This document shows positions 57,550 through 64,000 of a stretch of 64,000 nucleotides of DNA, in pieces. The first letter of the stretch is position 1; every line of letters begins with the position of its first letter. This DNA comes from Microvirga sp. ACRRW (lineage in GTDB: Bacteria > Pseudomonadota > Alphaproteobacteria > Rhizobiales > Beijerinckiaceae), in the NCBI RefSeq assembly GCF_022346925.1, contig NZ_JAKRNJ010000001.1, positions 248,001 through 312,000 on the forward strand. Direction: 5' to 3'. The notes beneath the pieces were generated by a model that ran no database searches, was not told the DNA's origin, and saw nothing but the letters and a program-made list of their open reading frames with translations. Made by a program: the position numbers and the translations under genes.

Positions 57550-58833
57550 CTAAGCTGACTTCCGCTCCCGGAAGAGATCGGCGGCCTGATAGGCCCAGTA
57601 AGTGAGTTGAGCGGCCGCACGTCCCGCTATCCACCCATTCCAAGCAAGGCCGAATGGGGCGAAGAGCTTGTAGCGATCGCTTTCACCCAAAATAGCTTCG
57701 GCGATCACGCGTCCGCCGATGGCCGTGGTATTGAGGCCGTGCCCCCCGAACGCAGTGCAGTACCAGACGCCAGGCTGCAGCCGCCCGATCTGGGGCATCA
57801 TATGCCGGGCATAGGACATGAGGCCCGACCAGACGATCTCCACATCGAGATCCTTCAATTGCGGATAGGTGGAGACCATGGTCTTGTGCAGGAGCCGGCC
57901 AAGCAGGCGCGGCTCCGTAGTCTTCGTCGTGATCTTGCCGCCCCAAAGGATGCGCTCTCCACCATCGACGAGCCGGTAATAGTCCCCCGCGCGGCGATCG
58001 TCGCCGATGGCATGCTCGGTACGGATCGCGCTCGCGATCAGCTCTCGATTGGGCTTGGTCAGCATTACATAGGTGGCAATAGGCAGATAGCTGTGCTTGA
58101 GCTGTGGAACGAGGTTTCCGGTATACCCGCCAGACGCAATGACAAGATGCTCGGCCGAAACGGAGCCATGCTCCGTCCTCGCGACCTTAGTCGCGCCGTC
58201 CATCTCCGTTGAGAGGACGGCAGACCCCTCATAGATCTTCCCGCCCAGACGCTCGATTTCCGCAGCCAGCGCACGGGCATAGATCAATGGATTAAAATGG
58301 AAGGCATTGGGATCGAGCAGAGCCTGATAATAGCGCGGAGAGACGAGCAACTGCTGCACCTCGTCCCGGCTTTTGAACTCGACCTTGTAATTGAATTCTT
58401 TCTCGAGCCAGTCGCGATGCGCCTTGAGGCCATCCGTCGCCTCATAGCGCACGGCTCCGAGAATGCCGGGGGTCGGCTTGGCTTCAGCGGCAAGAGCCTG
58501 AACATTTTTCCTGACGACCTCTGCCCCTTCGATAGACAGGCGATGCAGTTCCTTCGCGTGCTCCATACCCGCCATGCGTTGGATGTTCTTGTAGCGGGCG
58601 GCCCAGCCGGGACTCACGAAGCCGCCGTTCCGGCCTGAAGCGCCCCATGCAACGCGATTGGCCTCCAACACGCAGACTTTGCGGCCATTGCGAGCCAACT
58701 CGAGCGCGGTGGTCAGGCCGGCCAATCCTCCACCCACAACACAGACATCGACCTTCACGACCTCTTCGAGCGCTGGTCTCTGGATAGCATCCGGACCCAA
58801 TGCCCGGCGATAATAGGTTTCGATGTAGGACAT
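57550..58833 (-). CDS. DAO-family FAD oxidoreductase, candidate amadoriase
   Basis: This 427-residue flavoprotein has the N-terminal motif VCVVGGGLAGLTTALELARN (about 30-49) then VLEANRVAWGASGRNGGFVS, the DadA/PuuB/glycine-oxidase pattern. The C-terminal FGGHGLNTTAIGGRVIAE completes the FAD site. Relatives oxidise secondary amines such as gamma-glutamylputrescine or sarcosine. Situated inside the transport operon of a FrlB/FrlD locus, it may cleave a fructosyl-amino acid oxidatively, in the manner of the Agrobacterium soc amadoriase. That role is inference. Confidence 0.82.
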   Translation of the reverse strand: MSYIETYYRRALGPDAIQRPALEEVVKVDVCVVGGGLAGLTTALELARNGRKVCVLEANRVAWGASGRNGGFVSPGWAARYKNIQRMAGMEHAKELHRLSIEGAEVVRKNVQALAAEAKPTPGILGAVRYEATDGLKAHRDWLEKEFNYKVEFKSRDEVQQLLVSPRYYQALLDPNAFHFNPLIYARALAAEIERLGGKIYEGSAVLSTEMDGATKVARTEHGSVSAEHLVIASGGYTGNLVPQLKHSYLPIATYVMLTKPNRELIASAIRTEHAIGDDRRAGDYYRLVDGGERILWGGKITTKTTEPRLLGRLLHKTMVSTYPQLKDLDVEIVWSGLMSYARHMMPQIGRLQPGVWYCTAFGGHGLNTTAIGGRVIAEAILGESDRYKLFAPFGLAWNGWIAGRAAAQLTYWAYQAADLFRERKSA

Positions 58834-58884
58834 GATAGATCGTGTCGTGTTGCGGATGGAATGGGTTTCAGAAAAGCAACGTGC

Positions 58885-59712
58885 TTACTTGCTGTAGTCG
58901 TTGCCGTACCATTTGGTGGTGAGCTTGCTGAGCGTACCGTCATCCTTCATGGCTTGGATGATGCTGCCGAGCTTCGCGGTCCATTCCGGATCGCCCTTGT
59001 CGGTCACTACCACGAGCGGCTCCTTGAAGGCAGCATCGCCCGGCAGGACCTTTACCGGATAGCGGTTCTTGATGGCGTTCTGCGCGGTCTGCTCAGGGGC
59101 AATCACGGCATGAATGCGTGTGCCGTCGCCCAGGCGCAGATCATCGAAGGGCAGCATCGAGTCCGCATAAGTCTTCACCTCACCAGGGGTCAGCGTGTAC
59201 TGGATCGGCGCAAGGCCGGGAGCATCGATCTCGAGACGGCGGTTGATGTAGTCCTCGGAAGTCGTTCCCGTTTCAACGCCGATCTTCTTGCCGTTCAGAT
59301 CGTCGCGGGAAGCCGCCTTGCTGTCCTTGTGCACGACGAAGACGTAAGGGCTGTAATAATAGATGCCCGCGAAATCGATAACCTGAGAACGCGCTTTGGT
59401 AGGCGTTATCGAACCGACGGCGACATCGAAGCGGCCATGCCAGCGTCCACCTGTCATCACGTTCCACTCAGGTGTTTCGAAGCTCACCTTGACGCCGAGA
59501 CGCTTTGCGACCTCATTAGCCACATCGACGTCGAAGCCGACGAGTTTGTTGTTGTCGTCGAGATAGCTCTGCGGAGGCCATCCGCTATTGGTGGCGACCT
59601 TCATCTCGCCGGCTTTCATGACGCGATCCATCGTCGGACCGGCTTGAGCGGCTGCGTTCATCACCGAGACGAATCCCAGCGCCATCACTGTGCCAAGAAA
59701 GAGCTTGCGCAT
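58885..59712 (-). CDS. Periplasmic amino-acid-type ABC binding protein
   Basis: This 275-residue family 3 solute-binding protein has a signal peptide (MRKLFLGTVMALGFVSVMNA, probable cleavage after AAAQA). The mature part shows MKVATNSGWPPQSYLDDNNK and GFDVDVANEVAKRLG, the usual ligand-domain opening, and VGSITPTKARSQVIDFAG. ATG 59712 has GAGGGAA upstream; the frame stays open to 60018 but that stretch is non-coding in character. First gene of the five-gene operon running to 54052. Confidence 0.94.
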   Translation of the reverse strand: MRKLFLGTVMALGFVSVMNAAAQAGPTMDRVMKAGEMKVATNSGWPPQSYLDDNNKLVGFDVDVANEVAKRLGVKVSFETPEWNVMTGGRWHGRFDVAVGSITPTKARSQVIDFAGIYYYSPYVFVVHKDSKAASRDDLNGKKIGVETGTTSEDYINRRLEIDAPGLAPIQYTLTPGEVKTYADSMLPFDDLRLGDGTRIHAVIAPEQTAQNAIKNRYPVKVLPGDAAFKEPLVVVTDKGDPEWTAKLGSIIQAMKDDGTLSKLTTKWYGNDYSK

Positions 59713-60247
59713 CCTTAATCTTCCCTCTGCTTGTGGTTGAATAACAAGGCGATAGGTTGACCCTATTTCTTGGAGCCGTAGCTCACGCCCGGTTCTGCCT
59801 GGCGTCAAATTGGGCCTTCGTCGCACTGAGCACGAAAGGCCATAGAAACTATTTTGAACGAGATCCGCGAGGCGCAAATCCTCGACAAGGCGGATTGGAT
59901 GTTTTTTACGCTCGCAGCTGGCCTGCAGGACCTTGCTCGAACCCCGTGTTGACGTGCGGCGCAGCGGCAGATCCAACCAGACCATCCGCTTCTCACTCGC
60001 GCCGCTCATGACTGGCACCCAAGGGGATGATCAGAACCAAGCGCAATAATAATTCATTGATACCAAAGGCTTAGCCATCAGATCTCTCCCTCTCGGCTTT
60101 CCGCCGATCCCTGTTGTCTGACAGCAGACGACTAATCTTTTCTGCTGTCAAGACTGCTGTCGCTAGGGAAGAGAAACTTTCAACCGCATCGTCTGGCGCG
60201 TTGAGCGAACCTAACCTCTGCCTGATGCACCGATGCGAGCAGAGACG
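59713..60247. promoter_or_regulatory. Long leader/promoter region of the ABC operon
   Basis: These 535 bases between gntR and the binding-protein gene contain no convincing gene. A minus-strand TTGACA lies at 60146-60151, next to the inverted repeat at 60113-60132, which would place a promoter and operator about 400 bases before the first start codon. The intervening 59720-60110 could be untranslated leader; no riboswitch was recognised. Confidence 0.4.
60113..60132. promoter_or_regulatory. Candidate GntR operator (1)
   Basis: GTTGTCTG-ACAG-CAGACGAC is an inverted repeat with one mismatch. It lies just beyond a minus-strand TTGACA, where a repressor could block the ABC operon promoter. It shares the GTTGTC half-site with two sites on the other side of gntR. 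Confidence 0.5.
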
Positions 60248-60985
60248 CTACTTGCGCACGAAGCTGAACGAGAATCGGCTGCCGCGATGATAATCCTTCG
60301 CGAAGAGGACAGGAGTTCCTGTTGTCGTGAAAGCGGTCTCCGCGATCAGGAAGCTGGGCCCGAAATCATGCAGATCGTTTCGCTCGCGCACATCATTCGG
60401 AAGCATCGTGGATGACGCAACCGCAGTCGACATGCGTGGGCGCATATCATGACGTTCCAGCAAATCGAGAATAGATCCGCTCCAATCGATGTCATAAAGA
60501 CGGTCCGAAATGATGGAGCGCGGGACATAGTCCACGCAATAGACGAGGACTTCTTCTCCCTGCATTCGCAGCCGTTCCAGCCGGATCACGCGCGAGCCCG
60601 ACTCAAGACGCAGTGCCTCTAGCACCTCATCTGAGGCCACCTCCTCCGATATGGAGAGCACCTTGTTTGTCGGGCGATAGCCCGACTTGTGCAGCATGTC
60701 GGTAACACTCTCGAAACAGGTGATCGGCCGCTCGACCTGCAGCGCCGCCGCCGCAGATACGAATCGGCCTTTGCCGTGCTTCACATAGATTGCGCCATCT
60801 TGCTCCAAGAGCTTCAGGGCCTCGCGGAGTGCAGGCCTGGAGATCTGGAATTTTCGAGTGAGTTCCGCCTCTGTCGGCAATTGATCGCCAGGTTTCAGAC
60901 CGTGCTCGTCGATCAGGGCGCTGATTGCATCCCGAAGCTTCAGAACCAGGGTCCGCTCGTCGCGCAGAGGCGTAATCAAGGACAT
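60248..60985 (-). CDS. GntR/HutC-type regulator of the Amadori locus
   Basis: The 245-residue protein has a winged helix (about 15-80, GDQLPTEAELTRKFQISRPA then LREALKLLEQDGAIYVKHGK) and a UTRA effector domain (about 100-240), the layout of HutC/FrlR-type repressors that respond to sugar phosphates or amino-acid derivatives. It lies between the ABC operon and the divergent frlB-frlD pair, with GTTGTC repeats in both flanking promoter regions, so it probably represses both until a phosphorylated substrate appears. Confidence 0.9.
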   Translation of the reverse strand: MSLITPLRDERTLVLKLRDAISALIDEHGLKPGDQLPTEAELTRKFQISRPALREALKLLEQDGAIYVKHGKGRFVSAAAALQVERPITCFESVTDMLHKSGYRPTNKVLSISEEVASDEVLEALRLESGSRVIRLERLRMQGEEVLVYCVDYVPRSIISDRLYDIDWSGSILDLLERHDMRPRMSTAVASSTMLPNDVRERNDLHDFGPSFLIAETAFTTTGTPVLFAKDYHRGSRFSFSFVRK

Positions 60986-61011
60986 ATTGATTTCAACTCA
61001 CTCCTAAGGCC

Positions 61012-61025
61012 AGTTGTCAGTCCAC
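61012..61025. promoter_or_regulatory. Candidate GntR operator (2)
   Basis: AGTTGTC-A-GTCCAC lies 27 bases before the gntR start. It keeps one good half-site and a poorer second half compared with the site at 61174. Autoregulation is possible. Confidence 0.35.
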
Positions 61026-61173
61026 AGGATTGGACCATCTTAAATCCAAGCGCAAGCTTCCCGGGGCAGCGCTAAGGCTAAATTGCAGGCATCCCACCAT
61101 AAATTCTGCCCAATTCGAAGAAGGCCTCAAATCAATCTCCGATTTGGCTTGACAGCCCTCATTGACCTCGACA

Positions 61174-61188
61174 AGTTGTCAGACGACT
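61174..61188. promoter_or_regulatory. Candidate GntR operator (3) before frlB
   Basis: AGTTGTC-A-GACGACT is a 15-base palindrome with one mismatched pair. It sits 38 bases before the frlB-like start and downstream of a TTGACA at 61149-61154, the expected place for a repressor overlapping the -10 region. Confidence 0.55.
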
Positions 61189-61225
61189 GTCCTTAAGGCA
61201 TTCGTAAAAGTGGTCGGGAACTCTC

Positions 61226-62239
61226 ATGCTGAATTTCGATGAAAAGCGCTTCTTGCGCATCCAGTCCGGTGCCGTGTCCCACGCAGGCGGTCTCTACCGC
61301 GCGCTTCAAGAATGTCTTGAGCAGGGTGCGGAGAACCTCTTCTTCTTAGGCACAGGCGGCGCAGCAATCCTGATGATGCCCGCTACGCAGCTGCTTCAAC
61401 GCCAATCCTCCCTCCCCACATTCCTCGAGATGTCGGCCGAGATCGTACTCACCGGTCATCAGGCTCTCGGCCCGAAGTCGATCGTCGTTATCCCTTCCCT
61501 GTCCGGCACGACGAAGGAAAGCGTTGCGGTGATGGAGTACTGCAAGGAGAAAGGCGCAAAGATCATTAGCCTTATCGGCCATGCCGAGACTCCCCTTGCC
61601 AAGGGTGCGGATTACGCCTTCGTGAATTTCGCCGAGGACGATACTTCCTGCGAATCCTTCTATCTCCAATCCCTCATCATCGCTCTCGCAGTCATGCATC
61701 TGCGCGGCGAATATGACGATTTCGACGCGAGTGTTCAGGAGTTGGTGCGCCTGCCGCATGCTCTGCTCAATGTAAAGAAGGCTTATGAGAATCAGGCGGA
61801 ACGCATCGCGGAAGAGATCAAAAACGAACCTTATCACATTGTGACAGGCGCCGGCTCCACGTGGCCCGAGGCTTTCTATTACGGCATGTGCATTCTTGAA
61901 GAGATGCAGTGGATCCGCACGCGCCCGGTCCATTCCTCGGACTTCTTCCACGGAACGTTGGAGCTGGTGGAAAAAGGCGTGAGCGTTCTTCTTTTCAAGG
62001 GCGAAGATGCCTCCCGCCCCCTCGTCGAACGCGTCGAACGCTTCCTGCCAGATTACACGGACAAAGTGCGCGTCTTCGATACGGCGGAATTTACGCTTGA
62101 AGGTATCTCCGACGAGGTCCGCGCCTTGATCTCACCCGTGATCCTTGCAACGATCTTCGAGCGAGTCAGTGCGCATCTGGAAGTGAAGCGCAACCATCCG
62201 CTGACAACGCGCCGTTACTACAAGCGCGTGGCCTACTGA
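61226..62239 (+). CDS. frlB: FrlB-type SIS-domain fructosamine-6-phosphate deglycase
   Basis: This 337-residue protein has two SIS sugar-phosphate domains. The first has LFFLGTGGAAILM and SGTTKESVAVMEYCKEKGAK, and the second is HIVTGAGSTWPEAFYYG. It shares the FrlB hallmarks CILEEMQWI, FFHGTLELV and the C-terminal RNHPLTTRRYY of the Bacillus fructoselysine-6-phosphate deglycase. That enzyme splits the phosphorylated Amadori product into glucose 6-phosphate and a free amino acid. The amino-acid part is unknown here. It is followed by a FrlD-like kinase 36 bases downstream, completing the pathway. Confidence 0.88.
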   Translation: MLNFDEKRFLRIQSGAVSHAGGLYRALQECLEQGAENLFFLGTGGAAILMMPATQLLQRQSSLPTFLEMSAEIVLTGHQALGPKSIVVIPSLSGTTKESVAVMEYCKEKGAKIISLIGHAETPLAKGADYAFVNFAEDDTSCESFYLQSLIIALAVMHLRGEYDDFDASVQELVRLPHALLNVKKAYENQAERIAEEIKNEPYHIVTGAGSTWPEAFYYGMCILEEMQWIRTRPVHSSDFFHGTLELVEKGVSVLLFKGEDASRPLVERVERFLPDYTDKVRVFDTAEFTLEGISDEVRALISPVILATIFERVSAHLEVKRNHPLTTRRYYKRVAY

Positions 62240-62275
62240 CTTGAACCGGCCGACTACGCAGCAAGAGGAAGCGGG

Positions 62276-63091
62276 ATGAGTTTTGAGTTCGCGGCAGTAG
62301 GCGACAACTGTATTGACCGGTTTATGCCCCCGATCAGCCTTTCGCTGATCGGGGGCAACGCCGTTAATGTCGCCGTGCAACTCAGCAGGCTTGGTCTCAA
62401 GACAGGCTATTTCGGCGCAGTCGGCTCCGATGAAGATGGGCGCCGCATGCTGGCCTGCTTCGAGGAAAACGGCCTTTGCACGGATCACGTACAGATCCGG
62501 CCAGGTGTGACGGCCTACACCAACATAGAAGTTGACGAGACGGGAGAACGAACGTTCGCCTTCGAAGAGTTCGGCGTGTGCCGGGGATATCGCCCGACCG
62601 ATGCCGATATTCAGGTTCTCATGAAAATGCGCCACGTACATATCGGCTGGCTTGACGACGGAGGAGATCTTCGCCGGACCCTGCGGGCCGCTGGCGTCAG
62701 CGTCTCGCAGGATATTTCCATCAACACGGATGCAAGACATCTCGGCATCGAAGGTCTCGACTGCGTGTTCGCCTCGGCCGGCGATAATAGGGATGAGGCG
62801 CAGCAATTGCTTAGCTCCATCCTCGAGCGTGGCGCAAAACTTGCCGTCGTCACCTGCGGGTCTCGCGGCAGCATGGCCTCGGATGGCATCCAACTCAAAA
62901 CCGCAGATATCCGTCCGGCGAATGTCGTGGACACGACAGGAGCTGGCGACAGCTTCATCGCAGGCTTTATCTCCGCCTATTCGCGGGGAGCTGCCCTTCA
63001 AACATGCTTGGAATCCGGACGTGATGCAGCTGCCGAGACCTGCCTTCACGTCGGCGGCTTTCCGCAACCCATGCTCCGTCTCGTCACATAG
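62276..63091 (+). CDS. frlD: FrlD-type PfkB-family fructosamine kinase
   Basis: This 271-residue sugar kinase has the N-terminal FrlD-like VGDNCIDRF, the first PfkB signature around IGGNAVNVAVQLSRLG (about 28-43) and the second NVVDTTGAGDSFIAGFISAY (about 218-237) with the catalytic Asp and anion hole. It probably phosphorylates C6 of a fructosyl-amino acid for the FrlB-like enzyme. The ATG has AGAGGAAG eight bases upstream. A perfect 14-base hairpin is embedded in its early coding region. Confidence 0.85.
   Translation: MSFEFAAVGDNCIDRFMPPISLSLIGGNAVNVAVQLSRLGLKTGYFGAVGSDEDGRRMLACFEENGLCTDHVQIRPGVTAYTNIEVDETGERTFAFEEFGVCRGYRPTDADIQVLMKMRHVHIGWLDDGGDLRRTLRAAGVSVSQDISINTDARHLGIEGLDCVFASAGDNRDEAQQLLSSILERGAKLAVVTCGSRGSMASDGIQLKTADIRPANVVDTTGAGDSFIAGFISAYSRGAALQTCLESGRDAAAETCLHVGGFPQPMLRLVT
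62325..62357 (+). repeat. Perfect 14-base inverted repeat inside frlD
   Basis: TGCCCCCGATCAGC (62325-62338) and GCTGATCGGGGGCA (62344-62357) pair without mismatch around the loop CTTTC, 49 bases after the start codon. In the protein this is MPPISLSLIGGNA. No T-run follows, so it is not an ordinary terminator. Confidence 0.9.
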
Positions 63092-63246
63092 GCTTGCGTG
63101 ATATTCAGCAATCAAAGCACAGGCCCTAAAAGCATCCCGCACCATTGACCCAGAGCTCGGGCCCTTGTCACAAAACTGTCGCATAAACTTCATTTGGTGA
63201 CATAGGATCGGCCTGCTATTCCTCGCCGGGAGTGATGGGGGATCCA

Positions 63247-63594
63247 ATGGCAAAAACTGGAAAAGACGCTAATCAGAAAGGCTTGGCGCTTACAGCCAAG
63301 GCTCTGCAGCGCGGAGAAAAACTCGAACGAACTCTGTTAAAGCTCGTAGCGCATACCGGTCCCAATACAGCTGCCGAGGGTTTGCTGCAGGCTATCCAGG
63401 AAGGCCTCATTGCACTCCGCAATGGCATGAAGCCTTCAAAGGCAAAGCCCGAAGGCAAGAAGCAGGACTCTAAGACAAAGGCCGATATTAAGAAGGCCGC
63501 TAAGAGTACGAAGAAATCCGCCAAGCCAAAGGGTGCGGTTAAGAAGCCTACTTCGGGAGAGATCACCCCTCTCGTCGAAAACGCTTCAGAATGA
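63247..63594 (+). CDS. Small protein with a histone H1-like lysine-rich tail
   Basis: The 115-residue protein has a helical N-terminal part (about 1-62) and a Lys/Ala/Ser/Pro-rich tail (about 63-100, containing KKAAKSTKKSAKPKGAVKKP) like bacterial H1/AlgP-type proteins. ATG 63247 follows GGGGGAT; ATG 63235 and GTG 63232 are alternatives. Such tails usually bind DNA or RNA. The family is not recognised. Confidence 0.7.
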   Translation: MAKTGKDANQKGLALTAKALQRGEKLERTLLKLVAHTGPNTAAEGLLQAIQEGLIALRNGMKPSKAKPEGKKQDSKTKADIKKAAKSTKKSAKPKGAVKKPTSGEITPLVENASE

Positions 63595-63656
63595 CAAACC
63601 TTTAAGCAGGGCCGGACGCGCTGCTCCAACACATCAATAGAGCCTGCCAGGTAGAT

Positions 63657-63761
63657 TTGAGTAGCCAGAAACTAACAGACTACGTCAAGGATCGCAGAGT
63701 CTTCGGAAAACCCGTTCTGGAATTTCAGGATCCGGACTTCACCCTTGCCGAGAGAAAATGA
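63657..63761 (+). pseudogene. Relic fragment of an acyl-CoA dehydrogenase gene
   Basis: This short frame reads DYVKDRRVFGKPVLEFQDPD and then FTLAERK before a stop. It matches the acyl-CoA dehydrogenase block normally seen as YVKERKAFGKP followed by FQNTRFKLAE. The frame is open only from about 63606, and the rest of the enzyme (about 380 residues) is absent on either side. No start signal is present. I read it as decayed remains. Confidence 0.7.
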
Positions 63762-63848
63762 AATCATGAAAATGCTGATCGCGCGTTCTCTTTGATAAGC
63801 TGGCCGGATCAAGAGCTGATCCTGAGGAGATACGCGTGAGTTCCCGGT

Positions 63849-64000
63849 CTAGAGCCACTGCTTTTGACGGAAGCGCCAATAGAGCCATCCGCACACCAGG
63901 GCGATGACCACCAGAACCAAAGGGTAACCGTATCGAGAATGCAGTTCAGGCATGATGTCGAAGTTCATGCCGTAGATTCCGGCTACTGCCGTCGGCACCG
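63849..64000 (-). CDS. corA: CorA-type magnesium transporter, C-terminal end (partial)
   Basis: The minus strand from the window edge reads VPTAVAGIYGMNFDIMPELH then a hydrophobic helix (YPLVLVVIALVCGWLYWRF) and KQWL before the stop at 63849-63851. GMN at the end of the first helix is the ion-selectivity motif of CorA channels, and the second helix with a basic end is their usual C-terminus. About 50 residues are visible; the rest lies beyond base 64000. Confidence 0.92.
   Translation of the reverse strand, partial: VPTAVAGIYGMNFDIMPELHSRYGYPLVLVVIALVCGWLYWRFRQKQWL

Noticed and set aside
59713..60018. N-terminal extension of the binding protein
   Set aside because: A signal peptide begins exactly at 59712 behind a good ribosome site; the upstream part is Arg/Pro-rich and non-coding in character.

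Overview
The window looks like chromosomal DNA of a GC-rich, aerobic to microaerobic alphaproteobacterium of the Hyphomicrobiales (rhizobial order). The evidence is the ccoNOQP-ccoGHIS and fixLJ/fixK arrangement, a haem-PAS FixL without membrane segments, FixK/FNR boxes of the TTGA-N6-TCAA type, a perfect CtrA-type site, and rhizobial-style exopolysaccharide genes. A Microvirga/Methylobacteriaceae-like host is a guess only. No rRNA, tRNA, IS element, phage or CRISPR was recognised.

Region 1 (1-7.7 kb) is mostly housekeeping. It holds an AcoR-type sigma-54 activator, serA, two unknown genes (one behind a CtrA-type site), an inositol-monophosphatase family enzyme, an aldo/keto reductase and an HtrA-like protein that has lost its catalytic His and Ser.

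Region 2 (7.8-22.1 kb) is an oxygen-response island: hemN, the cbb3 oxidase operon ccoNOQP, the assembly operon ccoGHIS with a translationally overlapping CcoA-like MFS copper importer, then fixL-fixJ, a lone receiver protein and a FixK-type regulator. FixK/FNR boxes precede hemN, ccoN, ccoG and the lone receiver, and a FixJ-like box precedes fixK. The locus therefore reads as a complete FixL > FixJ > FixK > respiration and haem circuit with a possible built-in feedback protein.

Region 3 (22.1-34.9 kb, mainly minus strand) carries a DEDDh exonuclease and two overlapping soluble hybrid histidine kinases. One of these has nine tandem 92-residue HAMP units encoded by a 2.5 kb DNA repeat. A LysR regulator and the reverse transsulfuration pair cystathionine beta-synthase / gamma-lyase follow.

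Region 4 (35.7-51.6 kb) is a Wzx/Wzy-type exopolysaccharide cluster, visibly richer in A/T than its neighbours. It contains an ExoY-like priming transferase, flippase, polymerase, chain-length protein, three GT4 and one GT2 glycosyltransferases, a formyltransferase/beta-propeller fusion and a VanZ-like protein. Two paralogous right-handed beta-helix proteins lie in it, one built for type I secretion (RTX tail) and one for Sec export.

Region 5 (51.6-63.1 kb) has a DUF763 protein, a patatin, an FAD oxidoreductase, and what I read as an Amadori-compound (fructosyl-amino acid) catabolic locus. That locus comprises an amino-acid-type ABC transporter, a DAO-family oxidase, a GntR regulator, a FrlB-type deglycase and a FrlD-type kinase. 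Related GTTGTC inverted repeats lie around its promoters. The window ends with a lysine-rich small protein, a relic of an acyl-CoA dehydrogenase gene and the 3' end of corA.
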